Shown: in pieces, positions 25,181-35,400 of the stretch
Layout of the letters: each line of letters opens with the position of its first letter
Position numbering within the stretch: the first letter of the stretch is position 1
Source of the DNA: Linepithema humile
Lineage: Eukaryota; Arthropoda; Insecta; Hymenoptera; Formicidae
Assembly: GCF_040581485.1 (NCBI RefSeq)
Contig: NC_090131.1
Span: 5,580,001 to 5,644,000 of the forward strand
Length of the DNA stretch: 64,000 bases
Reading direction: 5' to 3'
The notes under the pieces: model-generated
The model's input: the letters and a program-made list of their open reading frames with translations, nothing else
The model's database searches: none
What the model was told of the DNA's origin: nothing
Position numbers and translations under genes: made by a program

Positions 25181-27019
25181 CGGCTCGACGTGACGCTCGG
25201 GGACAACGAAACGAGTCGGGCTCCGCCGCGAGAGCTTGAAATGTGCTGAGGAACTTAAATATTTATTGGAATTTAAAAGTTCCACTCCTCGGAGTATTTA
25301 AGAGTTTGCCGAAGCAATAATGGGGGCGGGTCTCGAGCGCGAAGACGTACTTGCGTTCGCCGCGCGCGCCAAGAAACAACGTCCCGCTCGTTGGCTCTCC
25401 CTCGCCTCGTTTTCCTATTCTCCGCGCGAGAGAGAACGATAGGGGTGAATACCTATGGGGTGCCGGCGAAACGGACGATAGGAGTCTCGCGAGAGCCTTC
25501 GTTTTCTCCGCCGGGTCGATGCATTTGTCTGCGCTTCTCGGAATACTCGTCCAACTTCGGAAATGTATAAAGGATGGAATCGAGCGCCAATAAAGTAATG
25601 ACATATACGCTGTTTCTTTGATCGGGCACGTCGTAGAAAAGGAAAATCATTCGTATCTATGCATTCACACGTTAAAAAGAACGGATAATAATATAAATAT
25701 ATCTCAGGAATATTTTACACGCGGGAAAAAGTATTTATCGCACGTTTTTCGAGCAAGTTAAAGTCGACTTTTTCCTCGGCAAAATTAGAAGACATCTTGC
25801 ACTTGGGTCTGAATGTCTTTGTAATTAATTCGCAAATTAAAAGTCTATTAGAGTCCGGCGGAATTCAAATGAAGAATGAGGTTTTGTTATCTGCTCGCGG
25901 TCCTTGATTCGTGAAAATTTCCTGCTTTTCAAGATCCTCGTAACTTTTAAACGCGACGCTCTGTCCTAAGTCGGCGATAAGTAAAAGACTAATTGTAAGA
26001 TGCAGCTTCAACCGGCAAATGCATACCTGCCCGCGGCTCTTCCCCTTCGCCTCTGTATTATTATTATATCTCTGGATAACGAGGCCGGCCCAAGTCGTTG
26101 AAACTCTTCGAGCGAGATAAGTGCGTTTCGACTGGATGAATTCTAACAACAATCCGCAAGCGGTGCTAATCGCCGGCGATTAAGAAGGACGCCAGATGCC
26201 GGATGCGCCCGGCACGCTCGCCCGGCGCGCTTCCGCTCCTCTGGGCGGGAAAGTGTGAACGATGGCGTTACGGATGAACGGAAGCAGCCGCCTCCTTGGC
26301 GCAAGCTCATCACCCCGAACCTCCGTCGTGCTAATAATATCCTCGTCATCGAGGAAAACCTCGCCATTGACGCGGCCAGCACCCGCCGATCGGATCGATA
26401 ATTCGACTAGTCGCCACGACCTGAGTCAGAGAACAGAGTTGCGTGACAAAAATTTCGCCTTTGACGGACTTTGAGAAATCTTGCAAAAACTTTCGATGTA
26501 ATTATATTGTTATTATAAAAATACACGGAACTGTTATTTGCGACGCTCTTTCTCTCGGCAAAATTGCTGCTCACAAAATAGCAGGCTTTACGCCTAGCAA
26601 TTTCTTAATTGCTATACTTTTGATTATTTTTTTTCTCCGTTAGAAAGCGATTACGCATTCGACAGATACGTAATACGCACACTTGCGGTTCTCTCTACAT
26701 GATGCGTAAGCGATAGCTCTTGAAAGTCGCCTGACAATGCGGCCCGTTTATCTCTGGGAGAGCATCACGTTACTGTGTTGGACATTTTAATACTGTCCGG
26801 ACACTTTAATTATTCGACGACCGGCGCAGGAAACCGGCGGGATTATTTTCGGAGAAGTATTTTCATTGAGTAGTAGTAAACCAAACGGAAGAACGCGATT
26901 TTACATCGCTCGATCACAGAGACCGTTTTATCCTACCAATAGTCGCATAAAAGCATCCAGCAAGGAAGAGGGTACCGTTGAAAGGAAGCGGAGATGGCAC
27001 AGAGCAGAGGCCAAAGGGT
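25181..27019. other. Non-coding stretch
   Basis: No gene is recognised. Open frames are short and most are overlapped by frames on the other strand. Confidence 0.6.
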
Positions 27020-27057
27020 GGAAGGGAAAGGGAGGGGAAAGGGAAGGGGAAAAAAAA
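27020..27057 (+). repeat. Homopurine tract with G-quadruplex motif
   Basis: Thirty-eight consecutive purines include the G-runs GGG, GGG, GGGG, GGG and GGGG separated by one to three A bases, ending in A8. This fits the standard quadruplex pattern of four runs of at least three G with short loops. A long purine run could also form a triplex. Confidence 0.85.
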
Positions 27058-27689
27058 CGTCAGCTTTGTAATGCAGAACGATTCGCGCTTGTGCGCGATC
27101 GCGGGACGCAGTGCGCGATTTTGGTGTGTCGACTTCCGGAGAACGGGCGACGATGGGCGGGGGAAAAGGGTGAGGCGGGAAACGAATTGTCACGCGGATT
27201 GTCGCTTTACCAAGATGAAACGCGAAGGTCGTAACCTTAACGAGACGGAAACCGTGCGGCGACGGGGGCGGCGGTAAATTTAATTAACCCGAGGCTCCCC
27301 CACCGGGGGCTTTGCTATCGCTTACGTATGAATTGTAAAACCGTGCCGCGCCACGAATAACTCGGTTGATATTAAAAGAGCGACGCAAATGAAACGCCGC
27401 GGGATTGTTGCAACGGCGCGAAAACGGGTGGAGAAGTCATTCCTTTGACACGAACGCGCGCGACGATGACTCGTCGATTTAGCTCGCGCCAATTAACGCA
27501 ACTGCGACGGTAAAATTTGCATCGCACCGCTGCGATCGGCGAAAATAGAGACATTGCGAGCCGCGTATCAGATCGTCATAGAACGCACCGCTAACACCGC
27601 ATCCGCGACTTTCACGTTAATTACCTGGCGGTTTTGCATCGTGATACACACCACTCTAGCTGAATGTAATGAAGCGTCGTTACATTCGC
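27058..27689. other. Non-coding stretch
   Basis: No gene is recognised. A small hairpin (CCCCC and GGGGG around an ACC loop) lies at about 27297-27309. Confidence 0.6.
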
Positions 27690-28026
27690 GTATACAGGAT
27701 GTACCAAAAGTTTCGCGTTTTTTTTCATTTGTAAATAAAAAATGAGAATATCATCAAATATTGGAATGTCGAGATATTAAATTTCAGGCTTAAGCGATTG
27801 AAAATAAAAGATTATTCTAAACACAAGTATGAGCGTAAAAAAAATCAAAGGTTTTATTAAATTTATGCACTAAGCTTTCTCACTTCGATAGAATTTTAAT
27901 TCGAAGCTGAAAGCTTTTGATATTGGAAATTTAAAAATTGTGTAAATTTTTCAAGGAATTTGTAAATTTGTTTTTACGGAAAGCGATGTATACGACTATG
28001 CGCGACTTTTGATTCATTCTGTATAC
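27690..28026. mobile_element. MITE-like element, 337 bp
   Basis: The left end (27690-27717) begins GTATACAGGATGTACCAAAA and continues GTTTCGCG. The right end (27999-28026), read on the minus strand, begins GTATACAGAATGAATCAAAA and continues GTCGCGC. The arms agree at most positions over about 26 bases. Both outer ends carry TA next to the TACAG terminus, which fits a TA target duplication as used by Tc1/mariner elements (family knowledge; assignment is inference). The interior is AT-rich and non-coding, so this is a non-autonomous element or a deleted relic. Confidence 0.8.
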
Positions 28027-29154
28027 ATCGCAAAGGGACGACGTGCGATTTTGTCGGGAGCCCGATTCCTTTGCATTTCTTACAACCGTAATCAACGACA
28101 ATAACCATCGATCTTCCAAAGCTGCTGCTGTGCTTCCTCCGACTCGCGGAAAGACGGCGAGGAAAAACGTTCTGTAATCTTGATCGGACTGTTGGGTCGT
28201 AGAAAGCGGCGATAAATACTATCAACCGCGGCAGCTGACACGGTGAGCTACGACGGGCTGTGAATCTCGGGTTTTAGCACACAGCGCACATACTCATCCA
28301 TTGCCGAAGTTAATGGATCACTAGAAATGTAATTTCACGGTAATAAAAATTTAACCGCAATATGTGTACTTTGACGCGATACAATTGCGCGAAATCTACA
28401 AATACAAAAACAAAAATAATCCAAAACCAGATAAAAGAAAACAAACAGCAAAAATACCCACGACAGAAATATTGACGCAGAAAAAGAGGTCGATAAATAG
28501 TCAATTAATCATTTAGACATTTCACATTATTATATGCGTCACATTTTATATACTTATGCGGACTGCATAAAATCGTATGTATAATAAAATATGTCATAAA
28601 ATTAATGGTTAAATGGTCATAATTGGAATGGCCGATAATTTTATCGTTCGTTAATTTCACGTGCGAGGGACGATTTTCTGAATATTGAAATGGGACGGCG
28701 ACTGTTACAAAGTTTTGACAACGTTGCCGTCGCGGGAAGAAGAAGAGTATTAAATTAATGTCGAATGCGAAAGCGCAGAGGGAGAGAGAGGATACGCGGT
28801 TGCACACATCGCGGAAAAAAAATCCCGCCGGCGGAATAATACGCGCGGATGGCAGCACGGAATGCAAATGGCCGATGCACAGTCCATTCGTGAAACGACG
28901 TTGACATTATGGTGACGTCGTGTTGACGTCAAGGCGACATTCAAATCGTGGATTCAGACGTCAAATAGCTTTTTTGCCCGCGAAAAAATAACATATGCAA
29001 ATCGCGCCGCGGAAACGGTCGCCGGATTTTCTTTCATAAAATTCGTCCCTACGAGAACCCGTCGGAAATCTCGCTGTTACGCGTGTTTCAGGCTCGAATT
29101 ACTTTGCTTACTTTTCCGCGTCCGCTGGTCGCTGGTGCGCGAAATATCATCGGA
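28027..29154. other. Non-coding stretch
   Basis: No gene is recognised. 28.3-28.7 kb is AT-rich, with CpG common afterwards. Confidence 0.6.
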
Positions 29155-29192
29155 GCCACCGCCACCACCACTGCCATCACCACCACTATCAC
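29155..29192. repeat. Imperfect CCA/CCG trinucleotide array
   Basis: Repeated CCACCA units with CTG, CAT and CTA interruptions. Low complexity; no gene spans it. Confidence 0.85.
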
Positions 29193-31570
29193 GACCGGCC
29201 AGATAGATATTCCTATCAGAATTCGTAATTAAACTTTTCAAAGCTTCGCCGCGATTCCGATATGCGCGCGCGAATCACGGACCGACGTAGCAATATGAAA
29301 TATGGATTAATCGCTTTATTATAAATTCTCTCCGATGTCATAAAGATCGCGGTAACGTTACCGTGAAAGCCGAATACGCGCAAACAGCCGCGCGAGATTA
29401 ATATTACGTCCTTTATCCAACTATCTCAAATAGAGATGATTTTCTTTTTCATTCAGTCTGTGTTCTCTCATTACGTCGTTGACAGTTACGATGACAGCGA
29501 TTACATTGTTAAATAAATTAATTGCCGTCCGGATACGTTAAATCTTTTTCTCGCGGGAGACTGACCCCTCCGTCGCTTTCAATTTATTTAGCAAGCTTTT
29601 ACGCTTTAGCTTACCGTATAATCTGCTATCCGTCCGCCGTTGGTTATTTATTTGCGCATTTAACAAACTCTCGTCGAAATAAAGAAGCTTTAACGCACTT
29701 CTCTCGTTGTTAAACGGCGTTATTTACGTCTTTTTGCCCTTTCTTTCTATTTTTTTTTCCCCCGTTACCAGCCCCGTTTGAATGTCTTAACGTTTGATTA
29801 CGGCAATAAATACCAATTGCACGATATCTTTTCCGAACATATCTCTTCATTGTACGCATTTAACGAGCTCTCGTTGACTATGCTAATTACTAATGAAAAA
29901 TGATCGGCGCGTTGTTGTCAGGAAATGACGCGGAGGCTCCGAGTGGCCGTAATAATTATGAAGATAGCCGCGCGCGATTATTAATATTCATTAAAAGTAC
30001 AACAGCGAAACTTTTGTCTACCATCCGCGAGAAACGGGAGAGCTCCGTTCGAGAAGCAATACCTTGAAAAATAATGTCGCCGCGTCAAATTCGGCCGCCG
30101 TGATAAAGAGTAATCGCGATCGCATAATGAACGGATATAAGTCAACCGCGCCGCGGTCATTATGCATCACATTCATGTTAGCGTTCCTTCCCTTCTTCTC
30201 CTCCTTTTTCCTAATACCACTTGCGCGCACACTCTTACCGGTGCTTTTCCCAACGCGGGAAGCCGTCGGATACAGTTAATGAGTTCGCCCAGCTCAAAGT
30301 CCGCGACTGAAAACTTTTGCATTGTAGTACGACGGCAAGTCTACTCGTCTCTTTCGCGGTTTATCTTCCCTCTCTCTCTTTCTCTCATTTTCCTTCCGCA
30401 GGCTTTCGCCTCTCCTCCAAGTTCGTCCAAGACTTATTTCTTCTTCCTCCGACTCGTCGCCGCATCCTTTTCAATTGTGACGAATATTTCTCTCTGCTTC
30501 GACTCACATCGGCTGTAAAAAGGATGAATAAATTGTCAAAGCGAGGATTTATTCATAATCACGTAATAACGGCATTTTTACTTCAAATATTTTATTCAAT
30601 TCAATTTTTCATAATTCAGCTTCCCGATATTCCCGATTGTTACCGTTCCTTCGTACGTATACTTGATACTTTATTGTTTATTACAGCTCCGGATAGTGTT
30701 AAGCTTCATAGAAGGCTGCATATTTCATGCTTAGACGCGGCCTTTACTAAATCCGTCACTGTTGACTCGCCGTCTTCTCCTCGTCTTCGTCTGTCTCTTT
30801 AACGCGAGCGCGCGGTGACGTAAGACACTCGCGATAATTAGGCGCCCCCCCCCTCCCTCTGCCCCGACGGTAAATACCGTTGAAAGTTCCTGACGTCGCC
30901 GGTTCAAATCCCAAGTAGATCCAACACGATACCTCTCTTAATCTCGCCGAGTCTCCCGTTAATTTCGAGTAGATGCGCCGGGGAGTTGCATGGCCGTCGT
31001 TAAGCGTTCTTCAGGACGTAACGGCGTCAACTTGTACGTCTTTCTAGGATGATAGAAACGCGGACTCCGGCGCTCTCTCGGAGTTTCTATTATCCGTCCC
31101 ATCCGTCATCAAGGCTTTGTCGTCTTGATGCGGGCGTGTCGCTCGTGTGCGCGAGTCGTAAATCTCCCGTGAGGAGGTGCGAGCTGTAAAATCTTCGAAA
31201 GTTGTTCACTGTCAATCCCAACTCTGCCCCAGATAAGCGGAACAGCATCTCTCAGGCTTTCGTCGCGATGTATAAGAATTATGGCAATTAACGAGAGGAG
31301 CACATTTCTTCCCGAGAGGAATAATTGAAAGCGACGTCAAAGTTTTACTTATTCGCTAGCGTTTTCTATACGTCTATAACATAAGATCAAAGTTACTTTT
31401 GCGCGTTCGAAACGTACGTAGAATTTGTGTTACTTATGTCGGAGTACACAATAGGAACGTAATCAGCTACGATTCCACGAATGTTAACTGCGGCATTATA
31501 CCTTGTTTCGTTGTTGGTATTTGTTGATTGAAGCTAATGGTATGTATGGTCTAATCGAAGGGTAGCTAAA
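29193..31570. other. Non-coding stretch
   Basis: No gene is supported. Pyrimidine-rich segments occur at about 30180-30215 and 30365-30400, and a C run at about 30845-30853. Open frames here are serine- and leucine-rich because of CT-rich sequence. GGTTCAAATCCC at 30901 resembles a tRNA B box but has no matching tRNA body. Confidence 0.6.
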
Positions 31571-31589
31571 CTGCAGTCAGTGACTGCAG
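31571..31589. repeat. 19-bp near-perfect palindrome
   Basis: CTGCAGTCA and TGACTGCAG flank a single central G, giving 9-bp perfect arms. It could be a dimeric protein-binding site, but a single occurrence cannot show that. Confidence 0.85.
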
Positions 31590-32902
31590 ACAATTCGAAC
31601 TAAGCGGCGGGATTATCGTTACATGCAAGAATTAACACATATCAAATAAATAATGACTTTTTTAAATTTTTTAATGATCGTTTTGAAATACAAATACGGT
31701 GTGTTCGGAACATTATCGATTATTAGATATTAATAGTTCCCATTCAGCATACACGGTTTTAACTTTTCCATTTTAGTCGATAAAATTCTAAAAATACATG
31801 TTGATTAGGAGCGACCTTCAACGATGCACCACTGTTACGCAACATTATACAAAGGCCACGATACTACGATGTTCGTTCACGCGATGCAGCATGCCCTTTA
31901 AAACGTGAAGTATCCTCCTCCAGATAGAGTTGAAAGTTCATCGATAAGAACTTAAGCATTAACGAACACGCATACTCGAAAATGTTAGGATAATTCATCA
32001 CAAAGAGACTCGAATGTCTTGAGAAACGTTAGCCTGTGAAATCGATTTCGCGCATCGAGCATACTTTACAAGTTTTGAATTTTAACTTCGCCATTGCGAC
32101 CGACTATACGACACAACGGTAATCGTGTACGTATCGCAGGAACGTAATGTTGAACGAGACCCACTTTAGCGAACGCGCGGAAGTACTTCCGTTAACTGCA
32201 GCCTTCTGTACTAAGTTCTAAACAGCCGATAATAGCAATCTATTAATCGCGGTATGTAGTCAACGATCGATCGTGCTATAATCCGCGAATGTCGGCTCGC
32301 AGTAACGTATACGACTAATAAAATCCGGCAACGTTGTTAGAAAATAATCGCGGCAAAGTTGCTATTTTTTAAGTATCTGGTGTATTTATGAATTTGCTAT
32401 TATAGATTTATATTTAAAGTGTGTGTTTTTCGATAAATCGAGTAATTTTATGAAAAAGTTAAATTAAATTAAATAGAAATAGCTATTATTTATTAAAAAA
32501 AAAAAGCATTAATAGAAGCTTTATTTGAATTTACTTAAAATTCACAATTTCCTCTCTCTAATCTGATATCTATATTTATTAAAATGTTATTATTTGCAGT
32601 AGATTTAAAACAACCATTTGGCAGAGAATTGGATCGATTTTTATGTATAATATATCTTTGTAAAAGATATTCGATTGAAATTTTTATGCTACGAAAGAAA
32701 TAAATTAAAAAAAAAAAAATAACTTCCCTAAAAAGTTTTTTATATATTCTAAAATCGAAAAGCATTTTTTAAATACATTTGAATGGCATTTTGAAGAATA
32801 GAATTTAGCTGTGTTATTTAAAATAACCACTGCATCTAAAATTTATTTAGTAACCTAAAATATAACATTGCGTGTGCAACACGTGTAATATCAAATATAG
32901 GA
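31590..32902. other. Non-coding, increasingly AT-rich stretch
   Basis: No gene is recognised. From about 32.34 kb the sequence becomes strongly AT-rich with A and T runs (e.g. about 32495-32506 and 32707-32719). Confidence 0.6.
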
Positions 32903-33010
32903 CATAAAAATGAATAAAATATGCATTTTAACATTCTAGACCATTTCTTTTTTTTAAATATAAGATTTCAATGCATTTTGATATTGATGTACATTTTATT
33001 CATTTTTATG
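32903..33010. repeat. Inverted repeat with 18-bp perfect arms
   Basis: CATAAAAATGAATAAAAT (32903-32920) is the exact reverse complement of ATTTTATTCATTTTTATG (32993-33010). The loop is 72 bases and contains ATGCATTTT at 32921 and again at 32971; the self-complementary ATGCAT parts could extend the stem. The structure could be a small foldback or MITE relic, or a hairpin RNA precursor. AT-rich surroundings raise the chance of coincidental pairing, but 18 perfect bases is long. Confidence 0.85.
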
Positions 33011-33726
33011 CTTTAGAATCTTTAAAAAAAAATGAAAATACTAAAATATTAAATATTTTTACTCATAGTAACTGTAATAGAAGAGAAAACGTATTAATTT
33101 AATTTTGAAAACAAAAACGACTTAATTATATAACCTAGACTGAAACCGCGGGTTATAAAATTTTATATATTAAAATTCAAAATTTATAATAGAATCACAA
33201 ATAGATTTTTACAATAGAATATATTATATTATTCTGGTACATTTTTCGACAATATTGATCTATCGCCACATCCATATTCACCAATAAACTCGGTAATAAA
33301 AAAGCTATTGAAATGATCGTTGTTTGTTGGCCATAAAATTAAAAACATTATTTACAAGTTATAAAAATATTTTTGAAATACTCATCCACTTTAATACAAG
33401 CGAATTAGAGGCATTTTTTAAATAGAGATATTAATTGGCGTAACAATAAGATCTTCTTCATCTCTCACACGATTCAATTAGATCTCAAGAATTCTTTATA
33501 GACGAAATCGTTATGAAGCTAGGAAGACGGGAAGCAATGGAGCGATAAGAGAACGACGAAGTGGTCCAATAAGCAACTACAGATTTTATGAATCTCTCGA
33601 TTCTATTGTTTTCGAGTGCACGGCAGACTAAAGCCGTATGGCCATTCAGAACTCATGCGATTGTTTCCTCCTTTTAGCAATCGGATTATACGTCATAATC
33701 CACAGCTCATAATCTATGCATAATGT
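33011..33726. other. AT-rich non-coding stretch
   Basis: No gene is recognised. AT-rich to about 33.45 kb, mixed afterwards. Confidence 0.6.
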
Positions 33727-34010
33727 GTTGTGTACAGGCTGTTTCAAAGTTTCGCTTTTTCAGACTTCGTAATAGTCAACACGAAAAAGTTAATAATCTT
33801 GAATATGTTGGAATTTCTTAATTACATGATTTCATCATCATATTGAAAATTAAGTATTCTTGGCGAACTGAGAATTCTAGGTTGTGCGTTAATAACGCAA
33901 TTTTATGTTTTACACAATTTTCAGAGCGCCATTCAACCAGAACCCGGGTAATAATTAAGTAAGTCTGTAATTCTGTTGTGATGTCTCGACATTGAAACAG
34001 CCGGCACAAC
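33727..34010. mobile_element. MITE-like element, 284 bp
   Basis: The left end reads GTTGTGTACAGGCTGTTTCA and the right end, on the minus strand, reads GTTGTGCCGGCTGTTTCAAT. The core GGCTGTTTCAA (33737-33747) and TTGAAACAGCC (33992-34002) is an 11-bp perfect inverted pair, and the outer GTTGTG pairs too, allowing a 2-base gap. The interior is AT-rich without coding capacity. It is probably a non-autonomous DNA transposon relic. The ends differ from the 27.7 kb element, so the two need not be the same family. Confidence 0.7.
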
Positions 34011-34675
34011 CGGCGGATGTGCGAAACGCTGTATATGCTCTCGGGATAGAATGTTCTTCACGTAATAACGAACTAACTGCATTATTCCTGTAACGTGATT
34101 TAATATCTTGGCACAACTGTACGTTGCTAGGAACGCAAAGACAATCCTATTACAATGCGCCTAGCAAGTTCCAGTTTCATGTATCAAGGTGAAACAATGG
34201 GATCGGGGATTTCGTGGGATCTTTATGCGCCGGCACCGGCAAAATTCCCGTTGCATCTTGCAATTCTCATCGGGAAGAAGTGCGGCATAGGCCGCCGCCG
34301 CACTGCCTCACAACTCCGCCTTCCTTGGACGCGCGCGTTCGGACATTAAAAGCGCGCGGGCAACGTACGGCCCGGCTAAATTTATCCGCGAAATACTGAA
34401 CATTCCCCGCCGCACGGACGGAAAACGCCGTTCCGTATAGCACGGCCGTTCGTGGTGCCCGTTTATAGGGCTCGTCGCCGCGTTATTATCGCGGCAGAGA
34501 GTTACGAGCATCGTCCGGTCGTGTGCCATTGTCGGGAAGGTTCGCCAAGCTAGACTTTGCTTTCGACCGGATGCGGATGGAAGTTTCGCGATCAAAAATA
34601 ATTCACTGACTAAGACTTGGAATTAGACTAGACGAGAGGGTGTGCGTAGATATGAGTGCATTTAGCACGGTTATA
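34011..34675. other. Non-coding stretch
   Basis: No gene is recognised. CpG-rich from about 34.2 to 34.6 kb. Confidence 0.6.
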
Positions 34676-35400
34676 CAGGGTGGTTTATTTTATCGATGTC
34701 GAAGAAACAATGATTCTGTTGTATGAAATATATGAAAAAATAAATCAAACATAGAGAAAACAAAATGCTTTCATAAAAAAAAATTCTTTGTTTTCTGGAA
34801 AATTGATTTTTAAAGTAAAAAGGAAATAATATTTTTTGTTACATTTTTTAAGCTCGGCTAGCTTACTTTCAACTACCTGACATAAATCATCCAATATCAA
34901 TAGCGGCTATCAAAGTATGTTTTGAAAAAAATGTATGTCAAAGTATGTTATGAAAAAAGTAGTTAAAAAATAATAAAAATTTTATGGAATAAGTTATTTG
35001 CAAAACATCAATATCTTTACTATTTTTTTTTGCTTTATTCGTTTCCAGCTACTATTGAAATAAATTAATTGACATATACTCCAATATCACTGAAAAAGTC
35101 ATTAAAATGGTGAAAATATGTCAATTTTTTTTTATTTAAAATTTGATTAGTTTGAATGAACTCGGTCAGAAAACTTCGCGTAAGATATTTTATTTCACAT
35201 TTTCAATTTTTATTTTTTTATAAAGTATACTGTTTCTTTTTTTTTAGAATTATAAATTATAAATAAAAGGTTAATTTTATTTTCACTTTAACACAAATTG
35301 CATTATTAACATAATTTGCAAAGAGATAAATTTGGATTTTATTATTTTTTATAAGATGTCAAAAAAGGCAAATTTCCGATGCGTATCTCATAGAAGTCTG
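34676..35400. mobile_element. Possible transposon relic, AT-rich
   Basis: ACAGGGTGGTTTATTTTATC at about 34676 resembles an insect DNA transposon terminus, and composition changes abruptly to AT-rich there. A near-tandem 28-bp duplication (TCAAAGTATGTTTTGAAAAA at 34910, TCAAAGTATGTTATGAAAAA at 34938) lies inside. No inverted partner terminus was found, so the right boundary is only the end of the AT-rich zone. No transposase frame is visible. Confidence 0.35.
34910..34962. repeat. Short tandem duplication, 28-bp unit
   Basis: TCAAAGTATGTT-TGAAAAA occurs at 34910 and 34938 with one substitution in the first 20 bases. Confidence 0.9.

Noticed and set aside
30901..30912. GGTTCAAATCCC, a good match to a tRNA B box
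   Set aside because: The flanks do not form a T-arm, and no A box, anticodon arm or acceptor stem lies upstream at the right distance.
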